Part shown: positions 1 to 7,975 of the stretch, in pieces
Numbering within the stretch: position 1 is the first letter of the stretch
Layout of the letters: each line of letters starts with the position of its first letter
From: Planctomycetota bacterium
GTDB taxonomy: Bacteria > Planctomycetota > Planctomycetia > Pirellulales > UBA1268
Assembly (NCBI GenBank): GCA_003669585.1
Contig: QWOQ01000007.1
Coordinates: forward strand, 639,506-703,505
Reading direction: 5' to 3'
Length of the DNA: 64,000 nt
Notes under the pieces: generated by a model
The model's input: only the letters and a program-made list of their open reading frames with translations
The model's database searches: none
What the model was told of the DNA's origin: nothing
Position numbers and translations under genes: made by a program

Positions 1-107
1 TCGATTACAGAGCCCACAAGCGTCGAACCGCTGCGGGCATTGCCGATGATGAGCAACAATGTTTGCACGCTGGCAAACGGATCTGGAGGTGTATCTATAA
101 ACGTCAT
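1..107 (-). CDS. sulfotransferase, N-terminal end only (runs off the left edge)
   Basis: Reading the minus strand from an ATG at 107, 35 codons are open to the window edge. They contain LLLIIGNARSGSTLVGSV, the hydrophobic strand plus P-loop (RSGST) that binds the 5'-phosphosulfate of PAPS in sulfotransferases. A GTG at 68 is an alternative start nearer the P-loop. The gene is divergent from the next sulfotransferase, so a shared promoter region may lie between about 108 and 254. The substrate cannot be told, but the surrounding polysaccharide genes suggest a glycan. Only the nucleotide-binding loop is visible. Confidence 0.6.
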   Translation of the reverse strand, partial: MTFIDTPPDPFASVQTLLLIIGNARSGSTLVGSVI

Positions 108-254
108 GCGCCGGATTTTTACACAATGAATCCCCAATGGAAACACCAACTTGACGCAATTCCATTCGGTTCCGTAGCCTCTAGATCGCGCGTCTTTCAC
201 AGTGCTCAATTGAGAGCGCATGCCCGCGCATCCTCTAGCCGCCGTCATGCAGTC

Positions 255-1103
255 ATGCCCGCCATACCAGTGATGCCAGTGATGCCAGTCGTGCCCATCG
301 TGCCCATCGCCAAACGCACGGTCGTTTTCATTCTGAGCGAAAGGCAATCGGGTTCCACGTGGCTCTCGTATGTGCTGGGATCGCACGCATCGGCGTCTCA
401 TCTCGGGGAATACCGCCGCCCGTTCACGATGCCTGGGCATGTGGCCTGCCGACTCTGCGAAGCCAGATCGCAGCCCTGCCCCATCTTTCACGACATTCAC
501 TCGATCCCTCTGGAGCGGGCGTTCGACTATGCCTTTGAGCGACTGGGGTCCAATTGCCTGATCGACTGCTCTAAGCAACTCTCGTGGATTTCCCGATTTG
601 CCCTCGGCGAGAACGGCGTGCCTCGCGAGAATAATTTTGACCTGAAGGTGGTGCACTTGCTGCGGGATCCACGCGGGTGGTTTGCCTCGCAGCTGAGGCG
701 ATCCCCGCTGGCGGCCGTCGACGCAATTGCAACCTGGCAAAATACGAATCGCCAGATCGCGCACTTTATCCAACAGTATCGCCTCCGCGCTCTCCGCGTT
801 CTCTACGACGATCTCACCGGTCGGCCTGCCGATGCATTTCCTCGATTGTGCGATTTTCTGGGGTTTGATTTTCAACCGGCGGCGCTGCACTACTGGAACA
901 AGGAACACCACGGGCTCGGTGGCAATGGGGCGGCATTCAGTCTGCTCGGATCGCTGCCACAGGCGAAGGTGACCACAGGCGACGATGCTTTCTACCAACA
1001 GCAGTCGCAGCAGATGTTTTGCGACGACCGTTGGCGCAGCGAACTACAATCGAGCGACGCCGACTTCCTTGGCCAAGATCATTGGCTCGCAGAGTTCTTG
1101 TGA
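255..1103 (+). CDS. sulfotransferase family protein
   Basis: Likely transfers sulfate from PAPS to a glycan. The 5'-phosphosulfate loop is seen as FILSERQSGSTWLS near residue 30, and the 3'-phosphate motif as LLRDPRGWFASQL in the middle, as expected for the family. The C-terminal YDDLTGRPADAFPRLCDFLGF block is also typical. I start at the ATG at 255; the frame is open further upstream (ATG at 126, TTG at 63), but those starts crowd the divergent sulfotransferase at 107. Just after the start is a short P-V/I repeat (MPVMPVVPIVP) encoded by 9-bp DNA repeats. Family confident; acceptor unknown. Confidence 0.75.
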   Translation: MPAIPVMPVMPVVPIVPIAKRTVVFILSERQSGSTWLSYVLGSHASASHLGEYRRPFTMPGHVACRLCEARSQPCPIFHDIHSIPLERAFDYAFERLGSNCLIDCSKQLSWISRFALGENGVPRENNFDLKVVHLLRDPRGWFASQLRRSPLAAVDAIATWQNTNRQIAHFIQQYRLRALRVLYDDLTGRPADAFPRLCDFLGFDFQPAALHYWNKEHHGLGGNGAAFSLLGSLPQAKVTTGDDAFYQQQSQQMFCDDRWRSELQSSDADFLGQDHWLAEFL

Positions 1104-1158
1104 GGCATCCTCGGCGGGGCGAGTGTCGACCTCAAACGAATGCTTTGACTCGCAAGGG

Positions 1159-1288
1159 GCCGATCTCATGACAGCAAAACGAAGACTCTCCCAGTTGCAA
1201 TCGGAGTGAACCATAAAAAAAATCACCTTGGCAGCACGTTCGATGATTTTCTGAAAGAGGACCGTCTGCTGGACGCGGTGCAGGCGAC
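1159..1288 (+). pseudogene. decayed toxin-antitoxin remnant (Gp49-type toxin tail plus HigA-type antitoxin head)
   Basis: About 130 bp closely resemble 3742-3872: the end of a RelE/Gp49-type toxin (LMTAKRRLSQLQSE) followed by the start of the XRE antitoxin. The antitoxin ATG is ATA here, and shortly after the matching block about a dozen bases are lost before TTCATCGC resumes. No functional protein can come from it. It forms a direct repeat with the better copy and brackets the sulfotransferase/glycosyltransferase pair at 1680-3337. Confidence 0.75.
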
Positions 1289-1345
1289 TTCATCGCCGGT
1301 GCCATTCCTTGCAACAAAACACAGAATCCCGGTACAAGATCCGTG

Positions 1346-1413
1346 GTGAGCCTCCTTGCTCACATTGAATGGGGGTTCAGTTTCATCCTCTTTCAAGGAG
1401 GCTCACTTTTTTT
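1346..1413 (+). terminator. Rho-independent-like terminator with long loop
   Basis: A perfect 13-bp inverted repeat (GTGAGCCTCCTTG at 1346-1358 and its complement at 1394-1406) is followed directly by seven T at 1407-1413. The 35-nt loop is longer than usual. It would end plus-strand transcripts coming from the sulfotransferase and the decayed toxin-antitoxin piece. Confidence 0.6.
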
Positions 1414-1679
1414 CAGAAGGCAGTTTGAGTCGGTGAAAAAACCCGCAAAAACTGCAAAAGCCGAGCTGAGCAAAGGCCTGCGACTGCGATCCGCAGAGAT
1501 TTCTCATTTTTTCTAGACATATCAACGGGAAACAGGGGGGATTTCAGCAGCAGGTTTTTGCTTTGATCCTGAATGATACCGGTGACAGCATTTTGCAACC
1601 GTTGACAAGTAGTTGCTGAGTGAGACATTATTTTAATGCGATCGGAACACATGCGTGAGTTACGGAGGTTTTTGATTCC

Positions 1680-2393
1680 ATGCTGCCATCAGCGGTCGAA
1701 TGCGATGAACTGGCAGATACGCAGCCAATTGTAATCCTTGGGATGCATCGCTCTGGTACGTCCTGTCTGGCGGGCTGCCTCGAAGAGTTGGGGTTGCATT
1801 TGGGTACCGTGATTACCTCCGCACCCCACAACAAAAAGGGAAATCGAGAAAATCCTGAACTTTGGCCAATTCACAATCTCATACTGAGTCGAGTCGGGGC
1901 CGCTTGGGACCTCCCGCCTACCGGCGTTGTTTCGTGGACTCCAGAAGACGCCGCAGCGATTCGGCGATTCTTGGACGGCTATCGAAACATTCCACAACCG
2001 TGGGGACTTAAAGACCCTCGTATCACGCTGCTCCTCGACGGCTGGTTTTCTATTCTTCCCCGATTACGGCTTGTAGCATCGGTCCGTCATCCCGTCGCGG
2101 TTGCCAGATCCCTCGCTGCGCGGAATGGTTTTTCCAACGAGCTGTCTTACTCGCTCTGGGAACGCTACAATCGTGAAGTGCTGCGATGGCACTCGCTCAC
2201 TAGCTGCCCGGTGATCAACTTTGACGATCCAAACTACGAGCAGACTGTTCAGAGGCTCGCGGCTCAGTTCGGTATCGGGGTAAATCGATCGCTTACCTTC
2301 CGGTCCATGGAACTGAATCACCACCGTATCGATGAGAAGCCCCCCGAATCGGTCGCGGGCTTATGGCATGAACTTCTGGAGGTGACCGAGTAA
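1680..2393 (+). CDS. sulfotransferase family protein
   Basis: A 237-residue sulfotransferase. [17 protein letters not shown] near the N-terminus is the PAPS-binding P-loop; WGLKDPRITLLLDGW and VASVRHPVAVARSLAAR are the following conserved blocks, the latter carrying the 3'-phosphate-binding Arg/Ser. It resembles the sulfotransferase part of the RfbB fusion at 5046-7607 ([15 protein letters not shown], lone Arg-Ser/Pro motif), so the two are probably paralogues. Its stop overlaps the start of the next gene (TAATG), so the sulfotransferase and the glycosyltransferase are translationally coupled and likely act on the same glycan. Acceptor unknown. Confidence 0.8.
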   Translation: MLPSAVECDELADTQPIVILGMHRSGTSCLAGCLEELGLHLGTVITSAPHNKKGNRENPELWPIHNLILSRVGAAWDLPPTGVVSWTPEDAAAIRRFLDGYRNIPQPWGLKDPRITLLLDGWFSILPRLRLVASVRHPVAVARSLAARNGFSNELSYSLWERYNREVLRWHSLTSCPVINFDDPNYEQTVQRLAAQFGIGVNRSLTFRSMELNHHRIDEKPPESVAGLWHELLEVTE

Positions 2394-3337
2394 TGGCTCT
2401 ACGGCTCTCTATTATAGTTGTTGCCTTCGACATGAAACGCGAAATTGTTCGCACCATTGCGTCACTTCTGCCGCCGTATCAGCTTGCCGTAACCAATGGG
2501 GATGTTGAGATCATTGTTGTTGACAATAACTCCGCTGAACCCGTCCGCCGCGATTGGTTTCCGGCAGACGGACCCGTTCGTGTGGTGCGAGTAGAAGACG
2601 GCGGGGTGTCGCCATGCATTGCGATTAATAGAGGCGCACGGCTGGCGCGGGCCGATCATCTGGCGGTTCTCATTGATGGCGCGAGGCTTGCATCGCCGGG
2701 CTTGCTAAGCACCGCACTCGCCGCTTCGAGAGTTCATCCGAGGAGCTTTGTCGCAACCCTGAGCTTTCACATCGGGCACAAAAAACAGCAGGTTTCGCTC
2801 ACCGAAGGATACACACGCGAGGTCGAAGACGGCCTGCTCAATAGTATTGGTTGGCCAGAGGATGGCTATCGCCTGTTTGAGATATGCACTCTTGGCGAGG
2901 GGAGGGACGCTGCGGCTCATGGCGTGTTGAAGATGCGAGCCGAAACTAATTTTTGTTTCATGAGGACTTCCGATTTTATGGAAATGGGTGGCTTCAACGA
3001 ACGCTTTATTCAACTCGGTGGCGGGTTCGCCAACTTCGACTTTTTTCGTAGAGCTGCCGAAGCGGCGCGTGAAGGATTTGTGATGCTGGTGGGCGAGGGA
3101 ACCTTTCACCAAGTTCACTGCGGCGTGACAACTCAGGCAGGAGGAGTCGACCGAAAGTACGATGGAAATCTATCGCTATGGGATCTCTACGGGCGAGAGT
3201 ATGAGCACATAGTCGGCCAAGCATTTACCCTGACAGCGCAAACACCGGCACTTTTTGGACGTGTAACTCATTCCGAAGTTCCACGACTTTTTTTCGGCAA
3301 GTACTCCAAAAACGAAGAGCTCTGTTCGCGCGTGTGA
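2393..3337 (+). CDS. glycosyltransferase family 2 protein
   Basis: A GT-A fold glycosyltransferase of 314 residues. LSIIVVAFDMKREIVRTI is the usual N-terminal strand and helix, VEIIVVDNNS the nucleotide-sugar-binding segment; the classic DxD is replaced by LIDGARLASPG, so the metal site is not standard. A late block, FMRTSDFMEMGGFNERF, fits the acceptor-side motif of GT2 enzymes. It overlaps the upstream sulfotransferase by one base. Donor and acceptor sugars unknown; probably cytoplasmic and part of the polysaccharide pathway. Confidence 0.8.
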   Translation: MALRLSIIVVAFDMKREIVRTIASLLPPYQLAVTNGDVEIIVVDNNSAEPVRRDWFPADGPVRVVRVEDGGVSPCIAINRGARLARADHLAVLIDGARLASPGLLSTALAASRVHPRSFVATLSFHIGHKKQQVSLTEGYTREVEDGLLNSIGWPEDGYRLFEICTLGEGRDAAAHGVLKMRAETNFCFMRTSDFMEMGGFNERFIQLGGGFANFDFFRRAAEAAREGFVMLVGEGTFHQVHCGVTTQAGGVDRKYDGNLSLWDLYGREYEHIVGQAFTLTAQTPALFGRVTHSEVPRLFFGKYSKNEELCSRV

Positions 3338-3399
3338 AAAGAAGCAGTACGGTGTGCCGACGGCCGGTGGTATGATGACGCACGAGAGAGAAGTGTGGC

Positions 3400-3492
3400 A
3401 TGACTAGAGAGGCGGGCTTGAAGAGCTTTCCCTTGAGCGTCGGTAGCCATATTTCGCAAAGAATTCGGGCCTCGTACGAGCAAACATCATGA
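3400..3492 (+). CDS. possible 30-residue leader or partner protein of the nucleotidyltransferase remnant
   Basis: A short ORF starting ATGACTAGAG ends in TGA that overlaps the ATG of the next reading frame (ATGA at 3489-3492), the spacing typical of coupled toxin-antitoxin genes. The product is small and basic (contains SVGSHISQRIRASYEQ). A purine-rich stretch (GAGAGAGAAG) lies upstream. No family recognised; the call rests mainly on the overlap. Confidence 0.35.
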   Translation: MTREAGLKSFPLSVGSHISQRIRASYEQTS

Positions 3493-3663
3493 ATGCTAGG
3501 CAGTTCTACGACTGGCAGACCTCGGGCGGCGCCGATGATGTGCTGCGACTTGTGGATTGCCTAGAACGCGCTGGCGTAGAGTGGTGCGCGAGATATTGAC
3601 CTCGTGGTGGCACTCAATCATGTTGACGTCGCCGTGGCCATGCTGGAGGCAGCCGGTATCGCG
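3489..3663 (+). pseudogene. broken MNT-type nucleotidyltransferase
   Basis: The first frame reads MNARQFYDWQTSGGADDV then LRLVDCLERAGVEWCA, the start of a minimal nucleotidyltransferase. It runs into a stop at 3599, while the neighbouring frame carries ARDIDLVVALNHVDVAVAML and EAAGIA, the DxD catalytic segment and following helix of the same family. The glycine-rich core between is missing, so an internal deletion plus frame change destroyed the gene. It then runs into a toxin tail. Confidence 0.6.
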
Positions 3664-3792
3664 AGAGTGATGTTCACGGTGGAGGGGTCGACGATGGTCC
3701 TCTTGCACGGATTCCAAAAGAAGTCTCAGCGTACGCCCCCAGCCGATCTCATGACAGCAAAACGAAAACTCTCCCAGTTGCAATCGGAGTAA
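3664..3792 (+). pseudogene. C-terminal part of a RelE/HigB-type (phage Gp49-like) toxin
   Basis: The frame reads RVMFTVEGSTMVLLHGFQKK followed by SQRTPPADLMTAKRKLSQLQSE, the second half of Gp49-like toxins (strand with LLHGF, then K-K-x-Q-x-TP and a helix). The first half, with the start codon and part of the catalytic face, is absent and replaced by the nucleotidyltransferase remnant in the same open frame. The intact antitoxin follows after 3 bp. The toxin is probably dead, leaving an orphan antitoxin. Confidence 0.65.
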
Positions 3793-3795
3793 ACC

Positions 3796-4104
3796 ATGAA
3801 AAAGAATCCGCTTGGCAGCACGTTGGATGATTTTCTGAAAGAGGACCGTCTGCTGGACGCGGTGCAGGCGACGGCGACAAAACGATTCATCGCTCATCAG
3901 ATTGCCACGGAAATGAAGCGCCGCCGTCTCACGAAGATGGCGATGGCAAGTCGCATGAAGACGAGCCGCGCCGCACTGGATCGGCTGCTTGATCCAAACA
4001 ACCCTTCCGTGACGATTGGCACGTTGGAGAAGGCCGCGGCCGCTCTGAACCGGCGGCTCAAGGTGGAGTTGCGTTCACTGCCGCCAGGGAGCACCGAGCG
4101 GTAG
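3796..4104 (+). CDS. XRE-family antitoxin (HigA-like), orphan
   Basis: A 102-residue helix-turn-helix protein. The centre (IATEMKRRRLTKMAMASRM, ALDRLLDPNNPSVTIGTLEK) is a Cro/C1-type HTH as in antitoxins paired with Gp49-type toxins; such proteins bind the toxin and repress their own operon. It follows the truncated toxin tail by 3 bp, so the pair is broken but the antitoxin frame is intact. A decayed second copy of its start lies at about 1216-1288. It may now be an orphan regulator or simply relic DNA. Confidence 0.7.
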   Translation: MKKNPLGSTLDDFLKEDRLLDAVQATATKRFIAHQIATEMKRRRLTKMAMASRMKTSRAALDRLLDPNNPSVTIGTLEKAAAALNRRLKVELRSLPPGSTER

Positions 4105-4216
4105 GCACCGGAGGGGCCAACGGGCGACCGACAAAAACACGGTCCAAACGCGGGGTGATTTGCCAGTGCTCCAAGTGCGGGCACCTGCCACTGAAAGCCA
4201 TCTCCCCCTTGGAGTA

Positions 4217-4453
4217 ATGATGATCAGAATTGAAAAAGCCCGCTACGTATCGGATTACAAATTGTGGCTTCGTTTCAGCGATGGGGCCGAAGGTGAAGTA
4301 GACCTCCAAAATCAACTTGATGGAGAGGTATTTGAACCTCTCAAGGACACTAAAACCTTCAAAAACTTTATTTTGAATTCCGACCTTCATACTGTCACCT
4401 GGCCAAATGGTGCTGATTTTGCACCCGAATTCCTTCGAAGTCTGACCCACTAA
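4217..4453 (+). CDS. DUF2442 domain-containing protein
   Basis: A 78-residue protein (MMIRIEKARYVSDYKLWLRF, DGAEGEVDLQN, FKNFILNSDLHTVTWPNGAD, FAPEFLR) that matches the DUF2442 pattern: a beta-strand start, a conserved GE-x-DL segment and the TVTWPNGADFAPE end. GGAG stands 3 bp before the first ATG; the second ATG at 4220 has better spacing. DUF2442 proteins often sit next to DUF4160 partners in mobile or toxin-antitoxin-like pairs; no DUF4160 gene is seen here. Function unknown. Confidence 0.75.
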   Translation: MMIRIEKARYVSDYKLWLRFSDGAEGEVDLQNQLDGEVFEPLKDTKTFKNFILNSDLHTVTWPNGADFAPEFLRSLTH

Positions 4454-4684
4454 AACGCCTGACGACCCAAAGCTGATTAGTGGCTCGCGCCTTCGGGCTT
4501 CACGGCTCTTTCAGCTGCCAGAAACCTGACACGCGGCCGGCGAGCAGGTGCGGGTCCTTCCCGGCGTCAGTGCTATGCCGGAGGGCAATGCGAGCGATTT
4601 CGCCACTGTCAGGGCTTTTTTTCGGGATTAAGAACGAGCTTCAAGCGAAGCCGTGTGGGTCGGCAATGTCCGGTACTCAAACTC

Positions 4685-4698
4685 CATTGATATCAATG
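4685..4698. promoter_or_regulatory. 14-bp perfect palindrome, candidate operator of the FitA-like antitoxin
   Basis: CATTGATATCAATG is a perfect palindrome about 42 bp before the start of the ribbon-helix-helix antitoxin. Such antitoxins bind short inverted repeats in their own promoters, so this may be an autoregulatory operator. Not tested beyond the symmetry. Confidence 0.35.
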
Positions 4699-4739
4699 CA
4701 ATCATTGTATGGGTCCATCGAAAGCCTCGGAGGGCAAAT

Positions 4740-5057
4740 ATGGCCAGCATCACGATCCGCAACCTAGATGACGACATCAAGCACCGTTTGCGTGTTAGGG
4801 CAGCAGAGCACGGCCGCTCGATGGAGGAAGAAGCTCGGGACATTTTACGCCGCTTGATGGGAGAAATTGCCCCCCGCGCAATCTTGCGGCGGCGATCCGC
4901 GCCCGTGAACCAATGCGCAAAACGCCCCAATTCGGTCGGGGGCGGGGACGATCGTCCTCGGTGGCAATGGGGCGGGCCACAGCAATGGGGCGGGGCAGAT
5001 AAAACAAAGAGTCCTGACCCCTTTGGATCATGTGAATCATTCGATTCATGTGATTAA
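4740..5057 (+). pseudogene. FitA/VapB-type ribbon-helix-helix antitoxin, frameshifted
   Basis: The start (MASITIRNLDDDIKHRLRVR, AAEHGRSMEEEARDILRRLM) is a classic FitA-like plasmid-stability antitoxin, with a good GGAGGG ribosome site. After GEIAPR the frame changes: the expected RNLAAAIRAREPMRK end lies in another frame. A small insertion or deletion near 4872 in a C-rich run caused this, and the loop usually found between the two halves of that tail is also shorter. The open frame therefore continues into a meaningless tail overlapping the convergent RfbB fusion by 12 bp. No PIN-domain toxin follows. The DNA-binding half could still be made. Confidence 0.65.
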
Positions 5058-7607
5058 AGCGGATACCTTGCGTTTGGCACGTCGGATTTCGCGTTCGACT
5101 TTTTTGAGCACGGTGCGAGCTTGCCCATACAGTCGCCGGCTCTCCTGCTCCATGCGGTTGAGGAATGTCTTTCTCCCTTTGGCGGCCTGTTTCTTGAGCT
5201 GACCGATCAGGTCTTCGCTGATTTGAAGCTGCGCCGAAAGGGCCGAGGCCTTGGCTTCGACAATGCCCAGAAGTGGGTGCATGATATGCGTGGTATGCAT
5301 GGCAAGTGAGTCGTGCAGCCAGACGGACGCCGGCGGCAACGCGGCCGCAGGCCCGACGATCCCAGCTATCTGCGCCATTTCACTGGAACTGCTGGCAACC
5401 CGATGTGCCAGAATGTCGAGCTGATTGCTCAACCGACCAAGCGTTGCCAACGACTGCTCGTGACTGGCGGCGACCTGCTTGAGTCTCTCGGCGAGCAACT
5501 CTTTTTGCTGCTCGGCATCAATCACCTGCGCCGTCAATTCCTTTTCACGGCTCTCCAGTTGCTGGGCCAGTGACTCTTTTTGCTGCTCGGCATCAATCAC
5601 CTGCGCCGTCAATTCCTTTTCGCGGCTCTCCAGTTGCTGGGCCCGCATCTCCGTGCGACTGGTCTGCGACCATTGCTCAAAAAAGATGGTTCGGCTGTTG
5701 CTATGCGCAAGGGACTGGCCGGTGCCAGCAGCAGCCAAGCCCGGGAGCGTTGCACGCGAGCCGGTCATGTTTTGCATTTCCAGATAGAGGTCGTATGCAT
5801 CGGGCGCATACTCTCGCACAATCGTCGACCGCCAAGCGAAGCCTGCCCGATGGAGGAGGCCTTCTTCGAAGCGGGCAGGGGGCGAACCGACGGGAACATG
5901 GAGGCGGTCGCGAATTTCGTGAAACACGCTCGCAGAATCGTCGACGGCCTGCGAGAGTTCTTTGAATACACACTGCGATGGGTGGCGTTTGACAAAGTCA
6001 ATGATGAGCCGATTGTAATGCAGCCACACACTCACGGCCAGCGATGGATTGTGAATAAACTCTCCGTCGCCCCGTCGAAAAAAAGATTCGATCACCTCCC
6101 ACGGACTGCGAAACACAAACAGATATTTTGCGTTTGGCAGAAGCGCATGCCAGAAATCCAAAAATAAAATGGTGCGAGGATCCTTCCAGCCCCACAGCCG
6201 ATCGGGCCCTGAGCGGCTGGCAATCAGCGACTGAGCGCGATCCAGCATCGCTTCGGGCACGTGGATCGTGGCTTGCGTCGTGTAGCCTGCCGGATTCAAC
6301 CCATTGGCGAGCAAGGCCTGTTGGTGAAACTCTAGGAAGTCGCAGTCTTCATAGTGGCCTTTCGGATTTCCGCCACCACCGACGCCCAGCAATCGGTCGC
6401 CCATGGATACACCCGCGCCTTCGCACAGCGACGCCAGCAGCGATGTGCCCGAGCGATGCATGCCGCCGACGATCAGCACCTGTTCGCCATCATGCAGGCC
6501 CGCGCTCGTTGCCGAGCAAACGCTTTTAGACAACGCCGGAAATGACCGTACGCTCTCCAAGCCCAGTCGCTCGTTGTCAAAACCCCGCTTCTTCAAGCGA
6601 TCCATCCACTCCTGATTCGCGAGATACCAGTTCACCGTGCGTTCGATACCCGTGCTGAATGTCTCCAGCGGACTCCAGCCGAGTTCTTGGTTGATCTTCT
6701 GGAAATCGATCGCATAGCGGCGGTCGTGGCCTGGGCGATCCTTGACCGAGGTGATCAGCGACTCGCACGGGCCGTGTGGTAGATCAGGGCAGCAGCGGTC
6801 GACGGCGTGGCAAATCGCGTGCACCACTTCCAGATTGGTGCGCTCGCAATCGCCGCCGATATTATAAACCTCACCCACACGGCCATTGGCAAACACTGCC
6901 CGAATGGCGCGGCAGTGGTCGGCTACGTAAAGCCAGTCGCGAATCTGACCGCCGTCGCCGTAAACTGGCAGGGCCTTGCCCTCGAGGCAGTTCAAGATCA
7001 TCAGCGGTATCAGTTTTTCAGGAAACTGATACGGACCATAGTTGTTGGAGCAGTTGGTCGTGAGCGTTGGCAGGCCATAGGTGTGGTGGTAGGCCCGCAC
7101 GAAGTGATCGCTGGCCGCTTTGGACGCCGAGTAGGGTGAGTTGGGCGCGTAGGGTGTGGTCTCTAAAAACTTGCCGGTCGCTGCGAGCGAGCCATAGACC
7201 TCGTCGGTTGAAACGTGCAGGAAACGAAACGCCTGCTGTTCGCTAACAGTCAATGCCTTCCAAAACTGCCGAACTTCTTCAAGCAAACGAAACGTACCGA
7301 CCACATTGGTTTCAACAAAGGCCGCCGGGCCATCAATGGAACGGTCGACGTGGCTTTCGGCAGCGAAGTTGATGATTCCCCGTGGCCGATGTTCTTGCAA
7401 GAGCGACTGCACCAGCGCACTGTCGCCAAAATCCCCTTCGATGAAGATGTGCCGGGGGTTCGCTGCCACTTCGGCAAGCGAGTCGATGTTGCCGGCATAC
7501 GTCAGCTTGTCGAGGTTGATGACAGCCGATGGCTCGTGCGCGATCCACTGCCGCACAAACTCGCCGCCAATGAAACCAGCTCCGCCGGTTACGAGGATAG
7601 GTTGCAT
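5046..7607 (-). CDS. rfbB: dTDP-glucose 4,6-dehydratase (RfbB) fused to a sulfotransferase and a coiled coil
   Basis: An 853-residue fusion. Residues 1 to about 345 are a complete Rfb[15 protein letters not shown] binds NAD, STDEVYG and YSASK are the catalytic Thr-Asp-Glu and Tyr-x3-Lys motifs. It converts dTDP-glucose to dTDP-4-keto-6-deoxyglucose for rhamnose synthesis. From about 375 a sulfotransferase follows ([43 protein letters not shown]). The last 230 residues are a charged coiled coil with a 25-residue unit present twice, then a basic tail. The start at 7607 has AAGGA upstream; the frame is open for 17 more codons in a relic of rfbD. RfbB is usually a separate gene, and the other rhamnose genes are 8 kb away. 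Confidence 0.85.
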   Translation of the reverse strand: MQPILVTGGAGFIGGEFVRQWIAHEPSAVINLDKLTYAGNIDSLAEVAANPRHIFIEGDFGDSALVQSLLQEHRPRGIINFAAESHVDRSIDGPAAFVETNVVGTFRLLEEVRQFWKALTVSEQQAFRFLHVSTDEVYGSLAATGKFLETTPYAPNSPYSASKAASDHFVRAYHHTYGLPTLTTNCSNNYGPYQFPEKLIPLMILNCLEGKALPVYGDGGQIRDWLYVADHCRAIRAVFANGRVGEVYNIGGDCERTNLEVVHAICHAVDRCCPDLPHGPCESLITSVKDRPGHDRRYAIDFQKINQELGWSPLETFSTGIERTVNWYLANQEWMDRLKKRGFDNERLGLESVRSFPALSKSVCSATSAGLHDGEQVLIVGGMHRSGTSLLASLCEGAGVSMGDRLLGVGGGGNPKGHYEDCDFLEFHQQALLANGLNPAGYTTQATIHVPEAMLDRAQSLIASRSGPDRLWGWKDPRTILFLDFWHALLPNAKYLFVFRSPWEVIESFFRRGDGEFIHNPSLAVSVWLHYNRLIIDFVKRHPSQCVFKELSQAVDDSASVFHEIRDRLHVPVGSPPARFEEGLLHRAGFAWRSTIVREYAPDAYDLYLEMQNMTGSRATLPGLAAAGTGQSLAHSNSRTIFFEQWSQTSRTEMRAQQLESREKELTAQVIDAEQQKESLAQQLESREKELTAQVIDAEQQKELLAERLKQVAASHEQSLATLGRLSNQLDILAHRVASSSSEMAQIAGIVGPAAALPPASVWLHDSLAMHTTHIMHPLLGIVEAKASALSAQLQISEDLIGQLKKQAAKGRKTFLNRMEQESRRLYGQARTVLKKVEREIRRAKRKVSALIT
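5499..5643. repeat. 75-bp tandem repeat inside the coiled coil of the RfbB fusion
   Basis: Two head-to-tail copies start at 5499 and 5574; the second matches up to 5643. They differ by one visible base and encode a 25-residue coiled-coil unit ([20 protein letters not shown]). The near identity points to a recent duplication; 75 bp keeps the frame and adds about 3.6 heptads. Confidence 0.85.
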
Positions 7608-7715
7608 AGAATCCTTTCCAACATGTCTTGAGCGTAGTCTGCCACACCGTGCCACCACTCCGGAAGCTCAGTTTTCAGCACGTTTGCGAGCTTTTTTGAG
7701 TAGAGGATCGCTATA
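7605..7715 (-). pseudogene. relic of the 3' end of rfbD overlapping the rfbB start
   Basis: The minus strand encodes [19 protein letters not shown] followed by [18 protein letters not shown], matching the end of the intact RfbD at 15622-16542 ([36 protein letters not shown]). The upstream part is missing. The DNA similarity runs into the first codons of rfbB, so the ancestral order was rfbD-rfbB with the junction preserved. With the intact rfbD end it forms a direct repeat about 8 kb apart. Confidence 0.75.
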
Positions 7716-7975
7716 CATGAGCGGGCCTGTGGCGTGCCAAGGCGTTTGTAATCTGCTCAGTTCTCCAATCTATTCCAGATGGCGAAGTGGCCGCCGTGCT
7801 CGTGCAACATCCTTTCCGAAAATCGATGGTATTTGACTGATCGAGGTGAGCTTGCGGACGTGTGATCGGCGACACTATCCTTGGAAGGAATCTCAGGAAA
7901 CCGCCGTTTGTACAACGTTTATTGCAATGGGTGAACCGTTCGCAGCCCACCACACCCGTGATTGAAGGAAAGAAC

